NCBI GenBank assembly: GCA_020346245.1
Contig: CP070778.1
Coordinates: forward strand, 2,965,369 to 3,029,368
Direction: 5' to 3'
DNA: 64,000 bases
Source of the DNA: Flavobacteriaceae bacterium
GTDB lineage: Bacteria; Bacteroidota; Bacteroidia; Flavobacteriales; Flavobacteriaceae
The notes under the pieces are model-generated. The model was not told the origin of the DNA. It searched no databases and saw only the letters and a program-made list of their open reading frames with translations. This document shows positions 46,826 to 54,239 of this stretch, piece after piece. Both the position numbers and the translations under genes were made by a program. Numbering within the stretch: position 1 is the first letter of the stretch; each line of letters opens with the position of its first letter.

Positions 46826-48550
46826 ATGAAAGGTGTCAAAACTACAATTATCATTCTGTTGGTCTTTCTAAATACCCCAAATATTTTTTCTCAAACAAAA
46901 GAAACTAAAGCAGAAAATGCTATTGCTTATTTTCAGCAGAGAAATGAAGCGATAAGTTTGGTCAAGAATGAAAAATGGCAAGAAGCAATCCGAATTTTAG
47001 AAAATCTTACAGAACAATATCAAAGTGATGGTGATTTGTTTTACGTATTAGGGCTGTCTTATTACCAAGTTGAACAATATCAAAAAGCTATTAATGCCCT
47101 TAAAAAAACCCTTGTCCTGGGGGGTGGAACCATTTTAACCGGAATTCCAACGGGTTCTGATCCTTCCAATGACATTATGATAACAATTGCCAAAGCCTAT
47201 GCCAAAGATGGTTATAAGAGTAACGCTCTTTCATGGTTGCAAAAAGGATTTGAATCGCGTTATGACGAAAAACCATTTCTAATAGGTGATGCTGCTTTCA
47301 AAAGCTTTAGTGATGATGAAGATTTTAAAGCCTTATTCGGGATTGATACCGGGGAGGACATAAGCAGAGAAATGGCCTGGAAAAGAGACATCGTCTATTT
47401 AGAACAGCGAATAAACGAGTTGCTTTATAATCCTGCCAACGTCTCGTCTGAAACCAATTTGTCAAAATCCATTCAGGATATTATTGCGGGAATAAGCACC
47501 TTTTCGGATGAGCAAATAGTAGTTGAACTTATGAAAGTTATTGGAAGTCTGGGTAGCGGACATAATTTAATAATCCCAACAAGCCCGAAAATAGGTGCAT
47601 TAAAAAAACTTCCCGTTCAGTTTTATCAGTTTGAAGATGGCCTTTTTATAGTCGATGCTGAAGAAGGTTTCGAACAATGGATTGGCTACAAGGTCGAGTC
47701 TATTGAAAATACCCCTTCCAAAGAAGCCCTACTAAAAACAAGTGTTGTAAATGCCAGGGACAATGATATGCAAATGCTCTGGTTAGGTCCATATTATTTG
47801 GGATTGCCAGATGTATTAGCAGGCCTGGGAATCACGAAAAAGACTAATGAAATAGCTATCACCTTAAGCGATTCTAAAGAAAACGTGCAACAACTAGTCA
47901 TGAATCCCGTTTCCTGGAACTTTTCCGGCCTTCCCAGGAGGCCAAAATTAAAGACTGAAAAACAACCTTTATTCTTGTCTAAAAGTGATGATTTCTATTG
48001 GTATACATTACTGCCGGAACACAACGCCATCTATGTTCAGTTTAATTTGGTTGCACAAAAAGAAGAGCAATCTTTAAAAGATTTCAGTATAGAATTACGC
48101 GGTCAAATTACTCAGCATAAGATCCAAAACCTGATTCTAGATCTCAGACACAATAATGGTGGTGATGGTTCTATAGTCCCGCCAATGCTAAAAACGTGCC
48201 TGAATTTTGAAGCAATAAATCCTGAAGGAACAATTTTCGTATTAGCCGGGCGAGAAACTTTTTCTGCAGCACAGAATTTATTAACCAGGATTACTACATA
48301 TACAAATGCAATTTTTGTAGGTGAGCCCAGTGGTTCCAAACCCAACTTTACAGGAGAATCTGGCTGGTTCAGGTTACCGAATTCAGGATTAATGGGAATT
48401 ATTGCATCTCAGTATCATCAGAGTTCCGAATCCGAAGATGATCGTAAATGGATCGCACCACATATCCCAATAGGTAGGTCATCAACAGATTATTTTAATG
48501 GAATTGATAAAGCCTTAAATACAATACTAGAAGTCATAAAACCTGATTAA
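46826..48550 (+). CDS. Exported TPR plus S41-like peptidase
   Basis: A 574-residue secreted protein: signal peptide (IIILLVFLNTPNIFS), TPR-like repeats at about residues 35-165 (ILENLTEQYQSDGDLFYVLG, INALKKTLVLGG), a middle region, and a C-terminal S41-like domain from about residue 390 with LRHNNGGDGS, the probable nucleophile in GRETFSAAQNLL and VGEPSGSKPNF. This resembles the IRBP/tail-specific branch more than CtpA and no PDZ is obvious. It lies between the exonuclease and the detached copy of the exonuclease 3' end, and so appears to be part of an inserted or recombined segment. Confidence 0.8.
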   Translation: MKGVKTTIIILLVFLNTPNIFSQTKETKAENAIAYFQQRNEAISLVKNEKWQEAIRILENLTEQYQSDGDLFYVLGLSYYQVEQYQKAINALKKTLVLGGGTILTGIPTGSDPSNDIMITIAKAYAKDGYKSNALSWLQKGFESRYDEKPFLIGDAAFKSFSDDEDFKALFGIDTGEDISREMAWKRDIVYLEQRINELLYNPANVSSETNLSKSIQDIIAGISTFSDEQIVVELMKVIGSLGSGHNLIIPTSPKIGALKKLPVQFYQFEDGLFIVDAEEGFEQWIGYKVESIENTPSKEALLKTSVVNARDNDMQMLWLGPYYLGLPDVLAGLGITKKTNEIAITLSDSKENVQQLVMNPVSWNFSGLPRRPKLKTEKQPLFLSKSDDFYWYTLLPEHNAIYVQFNLVAQKEEQSLKDFSIELRGQITQHKIQNLILDLRHNNGGDGSIVPPMLKTCLNFEAINPEGTIFVLAGRETFSAAQNLLTRITTYTNAIFVGEPSGSKPNFTGESGWFRLPNSGLMGIIASQYHQSSESEDDRKWIAPHIPIGRSSTDYFNGIDKALNTILEVIKPD

Positions 48551-48597
48551 AGAATTAAAAAAACGACCATCTGTTTAGATATTAAATATAAAACTTC

Positions 48598-48834
48598 TGG
48601 AAATTTGGCGATTTTAAGCATTACACCTCTTTGATACTCATGGCCAATATTCTGGGCATCCCTTCTCCCAAAGAAGATATGGATGGTAGTATGGTGAGAG
48701 ATGTTTATTATGAAGAAGGAGATATAAACAGGATTGTAACGTATTGCGAATTAGATGTAATCACTTTAGCACAAGTCTTTTTAAGGCTACGCAATGAACG
48801 GCTATTGAACGAAGATCAGATAAAATACATTTAA
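48598..48834 (+). pseudogene. Detached 3' end of a second PolB-type exonuclease gene
   Basis: This 237-base stretch aligns without gaps to the last 237 bases of the intact exonuclease gene (46438-46674): both begin at Trp-Lys-Phe-Gly-Asp-Phe and end at the stop. Counting by hand, 41 positions differ (about 83% identity), mostly synonymous, with 68 of 78 residues the same. An in-frame TAA at 48589-48591 and no Exo I or Exo II upstream mean the fragment lacks its catalytic front. An ATG at 48637 could start a 65-residue peptide, but I treat it as a relic. Confidence 0.85.
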
Positions 48835-48863
48835 TGTGCTAATTAATAGAATTCAGCTATTAA

Positions 48864-49835
48864 TTAATTGTACTTCAATTGAATATATACGGGGAAATGG
48901 TCACTATATCCTCCTTTATACTTCTTCCCTACATAAGTTCTGAAAGGGTTTCCTGCATATTTGCCATCCCATTCCTTGAGCTGATAGTCGTCAAAAATAT
49001 TGGCATGTGCAAAACTATGTGTGTCTTTTTCATAATTAAAAAAGCTATGAGATACAAGAATCTGATCAAAAAGAGACCAGCTTCTTCTGTAATTAGCACT
49101 GCCCCTTTGGGGAGTCCAAAGTTTTTCCATAGGATTATATAAATCTTTGGCTTCAACCAAACTGCGAATACTTATTGCATCAGGACCATCATTAAAGTCT
49201 CCCATGATAATATAATTGGGATTTGAATATGTTTTTTCAATTTCTGTCATATAATCCCTGATGGTCTCGGAAGCTTTTATTCTTTTATACTCTGTTTCAA
49301 TATCTCCGTCTCTTCGTGATGGCCAGTGATTTACAAAAACATGTACCTCCTCTCCGTTTAAAACACCATGAACATAGAGTATGTCTCTGGTAGTGTCTCT
49401 TTTACCATCAGCATTGAAAACCAGTAAAGGTATTGGTTTAGACTGTAAGACACTAAAATTAGATTTTAAATATAATAAAGCGGTATCTATTCCTCTTTCA
49501 TCAGGAGAATCGTAATGAACATAATCGTAATCTTCATTTTTTAAATCCCCCGCAGAAAGAAGATCCTCAATTACCCTTTCATTCTCCACTTCGGCCACAC
49601 CTACCAGTACAGGGGTTCTTTTAGTGCTTTTAACTCCAATTCTGGAAATGGTATTGGCTAGTTTGAGAAGCTTCTTTTTATACCTGCTTCGGGTCCATTT
49701 CTTTTTTCCATTCGGGGTGAAATCTACGTCAAGAGTATTTTGATCATCACCAACATCAAACAAGTTTTCCAGGTTATAGAAGACAATGGTATGAACGTTT
49801 TTGAGCTTTTTTCTTTTTAGAAATGAAAAATTCAT
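48864..49835 (-). CDS. Endonuclease/exonuclease/phosphatase family protein
   Basis: A 323-residue EEP-superfamily metal-dependent hydrolase. Visible are the Asn/Glu motif in VFYNLENLFDVGDD, GVAEVENERVIEDL, VNHWPSRRDGD, IIMGDFNDGPD and the final GGYSDHFPVYIQL with the catalytic Asp-His pair. No signal peptide is clear; the basic start FLKRKKLKN suggests the cytoplasm. The substrate (nucleic acid or phospho-compound) is unknown. Divergent from hflX; TAATTTTG on the minus strand (49855-49862) is a promoter-box candidate. Confidence 0.9.
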   Translation of the reverse strand: MNFSFLKRKKLKNVHTIVFYNLENLFDVGDDQNTLDVDFTPNGKKKWTRSRYKKKLLKLANTISRIGVKSTKRTPVLVGVAEVENERVIEDLLSAGDLKNEDYDYVHYDSPDERGIDTALLYLKSNFSVLQSKPIPLLVFNADGKRDTTRDILYVHGVLNGEEVHVFVNHWPSRRDGDIETEYKRIKASETIRDYMTEIEKTYSNPNYIIMGDFNDGPDAISIRSLVEAKDLYNPMEKLWTPQRGSANYRRSWSLFDQILVSHSFFNYEKDTHSFAHANIFDDYQLKEWDGKYAGNPFRTYVGKKYKGGYSDHFPVYIQLKYN

Positions 49836-49887
49836 AAATTTTTCTTTAGGTTTTCAAAATTACGAAAATCACTTGGCTTCAATTACT

Positions 49888-49895
49888 TAGATTTG
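49888..49895 (+). promoter_or_regulatory. Predicted -7 box of the hflX promoter
   Basis: TAGATTTG is an exact TAnnTTTG match ending 16 bases before the hflX ATG. The -33 partner is unclear. It lies within 30 bases of the opposing box proposed for the EEP gene, so the two promoters are nearly back to back. Confidence 0.45.
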
Positions 49896-49911
49896 CACTT
49901 TAATTTGTCAG

Positions 49912-51123
49912 ATGTTAGAGAAGCAGAAAATTGAATATGAAAAAGCAGTTCTGGTTGGTGTTATTCATAAAAAGCAGAATGAGGAGAAAGTAAAGGAATA
50001 TCTGGATGAACTTGAATTTCTTACGTACACTGCCGGTGGACAGGTTTTGAAGCGTTTTGTGCAGCGCGTAGATTTGCCTAACCCAAAAACCTATATTGGT
50101 AGTGGTAAAATTCAGGAAATTGCATCCTATGTAGACGAAAACGAAATAGGGTCTGTTATATTTGACGATGAGCTTTCTGCTGTTCAGCAACGTAATATTG
50201 AGAAAATACTTCGTTGCAAAATACTGGACAGAACCGGGTTGATCCTGGATATTTTTGCACAAAGAGCTAAAACCAGTTATGCCCGCACACAGGTAGAGCT
50301 TGCGCAGTATGAATATTTATTACCCCGCCTGACCGGCTTATGGACACACCTTGAAAGACAAAGAGGAGGGATCGGGATGAGAGGTCCCGGGGAAACTGAA
50401 ATTGAAACGGACCGCCGGATAGTACGAGATAGAATAGCACTGCTTAAAAAGAAATTAGCTAAAATAGATCGCCAAATGGGTACCCAACGCGGAAATCGGG
50501 GAGCCCTGGTACGCGTAGCTTTGGTAGGGTACACAAATGTTGGCAAATCTACGCTTATGAACGTAATCAGTAAGAGTAAGGTTTTTGCCGAAGACAAATT
50601 ATTTGCTACACTAGACACGACTGTCAGAAAAGTGGTCCTGGGGAATTTACCCTTTTTACTTACAGATACCGTTGGTTTCATACGTAAATTACCCACACAA
50701 TTGGTTGAGAGTTTTAAAAGTACTCTGGATGAGGTTAGAGAAGCAGATTTACTGCTCCATATTGTAGACATTTCGCACCCAAATTTTGAAGATCATATTA
50801 GTTCTGTGAATCAAATATTGAACGAGATTGGCTCTTCTGATAAGAAAACCATAATGGTCTTCAATAAAATTGATCTCTATACCCATGAAATTTTGGAAGA
50901 AGATGATCTAATGACTGAAAAGACTTCAAAGCACTTTACCATTGATGAATGGAAACATACCTGGATGCAAAAATTAGGCGATAACGCCCTGTTTATTTCC
51001 GCGCTTAAAAAGGAGAATCTGGATGAATTTCGTAAAAAAGTATACGATGCCGTAAGGGAGATCCATATTTCACGATTCCCATATAATAATTTTCTTTATC
51101 CGGAACACCTGGATGAATATTAA
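49912..51123 (+). CDS. hflX: Ribosome-associated GTPase HflX
   Basis: GTPase that binds the 50S subunit and rescues stalled or stress-damaged ribosomes. The 403-residue protein has the HflX N-terminal domain (YIGSGKIQEIASYV, VIFDDELSAVQQRN), the linker signature GGIGMRGPGETEIETDRR, and the G domain: G1 GYTNVGKST, G3 DTVGF, G4 NKID. The end is short compared with some homologues but complete. It is the last coding gene before the 757-base non-coding stretch with twin RNA-like units. Confidence 0.96.
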   Translation: MLEKQKIEYEKAVLVGVIHKKQNEEKVKEYLDELEFLTYTAGGQVLKRFVQRVDLPNPKTYIGSGKIQEIASYVDENEIGSVIFDDELSAVQQRNIEKILRCKILDRTGLILDIFAQRAKTSYARTQVELAQYEYLLPRLTGLWTHLERQRGGIGMRGPGETEIETDRRIVRDRIALLKKKLAKIDRQMGTQRGNRGALVRVALVGYTNVGKSTLMNVISKSKVFAEDKLFATLDTTVRKVVLGNLPFLLTDTVGFIRKLPTQLVESFKSTLDEVREADLLLHIVDISHPNFEDHISSVNQILNEIGSSDKKTIMVFNKIDLYTHEILEEDDLMTEKTSKHFTIDEWKHTWMQKLGDNALFISALKKENLDEFRKKVYDAVREIHISRFPYNNFLYPEHLDEY

Positions 51124-51232
51124 TTAAAATCTATGATTTCTTTTATCGTCTATTCAAATGTACAAGTAAATTATTTCCCGATTAATAAAAGTTGACAGGC
51201 CATTCAACGGACAACTTGTACACTTCATATTT

Positions 51233-51298
51233 TTCACAACATTAAATCTTTACTTCACAACAAAAATTTAGAGGTTACCAGGAACCAAACTACATTTA
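51233..51298 (+). promoter_or_regulatory. Regulatory region of RNA-like unit 1: two direct repeats and a -7 box
   Basis: CACAACA occurs at 51235-51241 and 51256-51262, starts 21 bases apart (two helical turns), each preceded by TT. TTTA at 51267-51270 sits in the place of a -33 box and TACATTTA at 51291-51298 resembles the TAnnTTTG -7 box. All of these elements recur exactly 400 bases downstream. Predicted transcription start near 51304. Confidence 0.6.
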
Positions 51299-51303
51299 CA
51301 TTG

Positions 51304-51485
51304 TAATTAAGTGTTAGTGTTTAACCCCAAATCAAAGCATAACTTAATTTAAGTGTTATTCCCCCCAATTTTAATTGGGAAGATAGATCCCAAATCGGCA
51401 CTTAACCAAAGAATTTTATTAATAAACCAAGTTTTACAAACCTACTTTTCTTAAAAGACCCCGACGGAAACGTCGGGGTCTTTTT
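51304..51485 (+). ncRNA. Candidate small RNA, unit 1 of a tandem pair
   Basis: A predicted transcript of about 180 bases from the promoter above to an intrinsic terminator. No plausible coding frame. It contains TTAAGTG (51307-51313), CCCCAAATC (51325-51333), a short hairpin ACTT/AAGT (51342-51354), a CCCAAT/ATTGGG hairpin (51365-51380), a second CCCAAATC (51389-51396), and CACTTAA (51399-51405), which can close a helix with the first element. A conserved 3' part (AAACCAAGTTTTAC) leads into the terminator. Homologous over most of its length to unit 2. It could be a known family such as 6S RNA or a Flavobacteria RNA motif that I cannot check. Confidence 0.55.
51453..51485 (+). terminator. Intrinsic terminator of RNA-like unit 1
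   Basis: A perfect 14-base-pair stem, AAAAGACCCCGACG against CGTCGGGGTCTTTT, with a GAAA loop and a following T. The stem is A-rich on its left arm, so it could also stop transcription from the other side. It is too far from hflX (330 bases) to be its obvious terminator. Confidence 0.92.
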
Positions 51486-51632
51486 GATTTTTAAAATTAC
51501 AAAGTAATTAATTCCACTAAAAACAAAATCAAACGACAAAAGGACCCGATAATTTGAATAACTAATGAAATAGCAGTGCCTATTTAAATTAATAATATGC
51601 ATTTCATCCGGGTAATTAAACCTCTCATATTT

Positions 51633-51698
51633 TTCACAACATTTGGAGATGGATTCACAACATATTTTGTGATCGAAATCCTTGACAACATATCTTTA
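51633..51698 (+). promoter_or_regulatory. Regulatory region of RNA-like unit 2: two direct repeats and a -7 box
   Basis: CACAACA at 51635-51641 and 51656-51662 repeats the 21-base spacing of unit 1. TTTG at 51666-51669, a 21-base spacer and TATCTTTA at 51691-51698 form a good Bacteroidota-type promoter. The 19 bases TCATATTTTTCACAACATT (51625-51643) are identical to those at 51225-51243. Predicted start near 51704. Confidence 0.65.
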
Positions 51699-51703
51699 CA
51701 TAG

Positions 51704-51861
51704 TAATTAAGTGATAGTGTTCAACCCCAAATCTAACCCTGTACTTAATTTTAAGTATCCGATTCCCCAAATCGTATCTTAACAATAATACAAATCAATA
51801 AACCAAATTTTACCAACCTGCTTAACTAAAAAACCCTGCGGTAAAGCGCAGGGTTTTTTAG
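51704..51861 (+). ncRNA. Candidate small RNA, unit 2 of a tandem pair
   Basis: A predicted transcript of about 160 bases, homologous to unit 1 and in exact +400 register with it through the first C-rich motif. Order of elements is the same: TTAAGTG (51707-51713), CCCCAAATC (51725-51733), hairpin TACTT/AAGTA (51742-51757), second CCCCAAATC (51765-51773), CTTAA (51778-51782), AAACCAAATTTTAC, terminator. No coding frame. The terminator stem differs in sequence from that of unit 1 but keeps the fold. Part of the 3' end may also serve the converging DUF3078 gene. Confidence 0.55.
51826..51861 (+). terminator. Intrinsic terminator of RNA-like unit 2, probably bidirectional
   Basis: CTAAAAAACCCTGCG pairs perfectly with CGCAGGGTTTTTTAG (15 base pairs) around a six-base loop. 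The A-run on the left and T-run on the right allow it to act on both strands, ending the RNA unit on plus and the DUF3078 transcript on minus, whose stop is 20 bases away. Confidence 0.92.
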
Positions 51862-51880
51862 TTTTAAACATTCCGGACAA

Positions 51881-52807
51881 TTAAAATTTATAGCTTAACC
51901 CTAAGGTATAATACGTCTGAAGATCGTTATCAATATTATCAAAAGTTGCATTTGAGTCTCCTAACGTATTTATTGCATAATTAAGAGCCTCTTGTTTATT
52001 ATCTCTCAGGCCAAAATCAAGCCCAATCCCTATCTTTTTCCATAAGGTATAGCTGAAGGAGTTAGTCCAGGTCCAGTTAGACAAATCAGAGCTCTCATAA
52101 CTTGCGAATAAAGATAAGTTTGTTTTAAAGTTAATGGGTCCCAATTCTTTACTGTAATCGGCTACGATTTTTGCACCAAAAGAGGATTCGAAAATTGAAT
52201 CTCCACTACTAAAAACAAAGTTGTAGTTCAATGGATGGATCACCACAAACAGGTCTTTAACCGGGGTCCAGGTTGCACCTACACCAAGATCCAGATAACC
52301 GGGATCATTAAAGTTACTTAAAATGGTAGTTCTATACTCTGCAAGGCCGGATAATGCAAATTTTTCACTTAGCTTTCGACCATATAACGTGGAAATATTA
52401 AAGACATCTGTTGCCTGTCTAAAGCCATTTTGATCATCAGGATCGTCTTTATCATCGAATTTTACCCAGTTAAGATTCAGAGTTAAGGCATTCCTCCAAA
52501 AGTATTTGCTTTCATCCCTGTTAGCAAAACCATTAACCGTAAAACCAATTGTACCTGCCGAGTTATTTGGGGTCTCCTGAGCATACCAATTATTAAAACC
52601 AGAAAAACTCCCGCCTATCGTTCCGAAAGCCCCAACTTTCCAACCCGGTAAAGCATCAATCTGAGCCTGGATAGCATCTACCCGCCCCTGAAGGGCAGCA
52701 ATAGAATCTTTTTTATTTGCCATGGCTGCGTTTAATTCTTCTTCAGTCTGAGCAAAAGAATTAAAAAAAGTGGCCACAAGGGCTAATAATAAAAATTTCT
52801 TTTTCAT
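51881..52807 (-). CDS. DUF3078 outer-membrane beta-barrel protein
   Basis: A 308-residue protein with a Sec signal (FLLLALVATFFNSFAQ), a short helical stretch with coiled-coil character (AALQGRVDAIQAQIDAL), then about 250 residues of alternating strands ending in an aromatic Phe (LGLSYKF), as outer-membrane barrels do. Matches DUF3078 of Bacteroidota (GWKVGAFGTIGGSFSGFNNW is the usual opening). Function unknown. It is the last gene of the suf-side run but has its own good promoter at 52829-52860. Confidence 0.87.
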   Translation of the reverse strand: MKKKFLLLALVATFFNSFAQTEEELNAAMANKKDSIAALQGRVDAIQAQIDALPGWKVGAFGTIGGSFSGFNNWYAQETPNNSAGTIGFTVNGFANRDESKYFWRNALTLNLNWVKFDDKDDPDDQNGFRQATDVFNISTLYGRKLSEKFALSGLAEYRTTILSNFNDPGYLDLGVGATWTPVKDLFVVIHPLNYNFVFSSGDSIFESSFGAKIVADYSKELGPINFKTNLSLFASYESSDLSNWTWTNSFSYTLWKKIGIGLDFGLRDNKQEALNYAINTLGDSNATFDNIDNDLQTYYTLGLSYKF

Positions 52808-52828
52808 AATACTTAGTGTTTAGAGCAG

Positions 52829-52860
52829 CAAATGTAAGGATTGTTAAAAAATCAACAAAA
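52829..52860 (-). promoter_or_regulatory. Promoter of the DUF3078 gene
   Basis: On the minus strand TTTTG (52856-52860), a 19-base spacer and TACATTTG (52829-52836) match the Bacteroidota promoter consensus closely; this is the best promoter in the window. Transcription would begin about 15-20 bases before the start codon at 52807. Confidence 0.75.
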
Positions 52861-52865
52861 CTCAC

Positions 52866-53369
52866 TTATTTCCTCTTAAATAAAGGAACTGAGGAACACG
52901 CTTCCCCATACATGATACTTTTAGCTAGCGGTTGAAGTTTAATAGTTGCCCATAGATAGGCATTTGGAGGTATTGGTTTATTGGCGCATCCCTTAATTAT
53001 AACTGGTTTGTCTTTAAAATCAGAGACATTCATATTTTCAATTATGCCTTGAAAAAGGGTGGTCTCCAAATCTTCCAGAGAACCTAAGACTACTTTCTTT
53101 GCATATGGTTGCAATTTTGTGGAGATTAGCATATACGCCCAACCCGGAATTATAGCCTCTGTGGAGCAATGTAGCGCAACATATGTATCTTTATACTGCG
53201 CCCAATTATGTTCTGAGATTTGGTTTCTAAAATCCTTCTCTTTTAGTATAAGTCCCTGAAATAGCCAGTCCTTTATGTCAATTTGCAGCCTGTTCCCCTC
53301 GGGATAGAATTCTTCTAGATCCAGTGTAACCAGCTTACTTTGGGCTACACGATTTACTATTTTAGACAT
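52866..53369 (-). CDS. DUF2480 family protein
   Basis: A 167-residue cytoplasmic protein of the DUF2480 family, known almost only from Bacteroidota and often found next to suf genes. Recognised by MSKIVNRVAQSKLVTLDLE, FRNQISEHNWAQYKDTYVAL and two internal repeats of the type STKLQPYAKKVVLG / TIKLQPLAKSIMYG. Conserved Cys (HCS, GCANKP) are present. Its role is unknown; the location after sufE and the DUF59 gene suggests a part in Fe-S assembly. Confidence 0.85.
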   Translation of the reverse strand: MSKIVNRVAQSKLVTLDLEEFYPEGNRLQIDIKDWLFQGLILKEKDFRNQISEHNWAQYKDTYVALHCSTEAIIPGWAYMLISTKLQPYAKKVVLGSLEDLETTLFQGIIENMNVSDFKDKPVIIKGCANKPIPPNAYLWATIKLQPLAKSIMYGEACSSVPLFKRK

Positions 53370-53397
53370 GGTTTAAAAGTTTTCTTAAAGCAAGAAA

Positions 53398-53724
53398 TTA
53401 TAGAAGACCCAACTCCAGTTTGGCTTCTTCACTCATCAGATCCTGCGTCCATGGCGGATCAAAGGTAATTTCAACTTCCGCATCTTTAACAAGATCGAGA
53501 GATTTTACTTTTTCTTCAACCTCAACTGGCAGGGTTTCGGCCACCGGGCAGTTGGGGGAGGTTAGTGTCATCAATATTTTCACATCCTTGTCTTCATTGA
53601 CAAAAACATCATAGATTAATCCTAATTCATAAATATCTACCGGAATTTCAGGATCATAAATTGTTTTGAGAACGGTTACTATTTTCTCTCCGAGTTCTTG
53701 CGTATTAATAGCTGTTTCACTCAT
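53398..53724 (-). CDS. DUF59/MIP18-type Fe-S assembly protein (SufT-like)
   Basis: A 108-residue DUF59 protein, the family of SufT, PaaD and MIP18, which assist Fe-S cluster maturation. The fold marks are TIYDPEIPVDIYELGLIYDV, LTSPNCPVAETLP with the reactive Cys, and FDPPWTQDLMSEEAKLELGL at the end. In the suf operon between sufE (18 bases away) and DUF2480. Cluster transfer is inferred from family and context. Confidence 0.9.
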   Translation of the reverse strand: MSETAINTQELGEKIVTVLKTIYDPEIPVDIYELGLIYDVFVNEDKDVKILMTLTSPNCPVAETLPVEVEEKVKSLDLVKDAEVEITFDPPWTQDLMSEEAKLELGLL

Positions 53725-53742
53725 GTCTGACAGATTAATTAT

Positions 53743-54165
53743 TTAATTCAATTGTGTTTGGTATGCAATAGCATACAATTTCAATTGCTTTATCATACTT
53801 ACCAGACCATTGGCCCGGGTAGGAGATAAATGATCTTTAAGCCCAATTTCATCAATAAAATCGGTATTTGCCTCAATAATATCTTTTGGCCTTTGATTGC
53901 TAAAAGCTCTTATTAAAATAGCAATTATTCCTTTAGTAATTATGGCATCACTATCGGCTGTAAAAACCAGTTTGTCTTCCTCCAGCTCTGCATGCACCCA
54001 TACCTTACTCTGGCACCCTTTGATTATATTGTCCTCCGTTTTATATTTCTCTTCTATTAAAGGAAGTGATTTTCCCAATTCTATCATATATTCATAACGC
54101 TGCATCCAGTCATCAAACATGGAAAACTCTTCTACAATTTCATTTTGAATTTCTTCAATACTCAT
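53743..54165 (-). CDS. sufE: SufE sulfur acceptor
   Basis: Accepts persulfide sulfur from SufS and passes it to SufB. The 140-residue protein starts at the ATG at 54163-54165 (MSIEEIQNEIVEEF); the frame is open for 15 more codons upstream, which do not look like SufE. The acceptor Cys51 lies in IIKGCQSKVWV, the family motif. It follows sufS by about 75 bases in the order sufA-B-C-D-S-E. Confidence 0.92.
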   Translation of the reverse strand: MSIEEIQNEIVEEFSMFDDWMQRYEYMIELGKSLPLIEEKYKTEDNIIKGCQSKVWVHAELEEDKLVFTADSDAIITKGIIAILIRAFSNQRPKDIIEANTDFIDEIGLKDHLSPTRANGLVSMIKQLKLYAIAYQTQLN

Positions 54166-54239
54166 AAAAAGGTTTTCAGCGAAAATACGATAAGTATTAG
54201 TGGTTTTCAATAGTTTGGGAAAATGATAACACGCTTTGA

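Noticed and set aside
50277..50771. 164-codon minus-strand open frame inside hflX
   Set aside because: It is the complement of the highly conserved GTPase gene; the translation is Ser/Arg-rich with no domain.
51124..51880. Possible tRNA, CRISPR or IS in the long non-coding gap
   Set aside because: No cloverleaf, no array of short repeats with spacers and no transposase frame; only the two 400-base-offset units explain the repetition.
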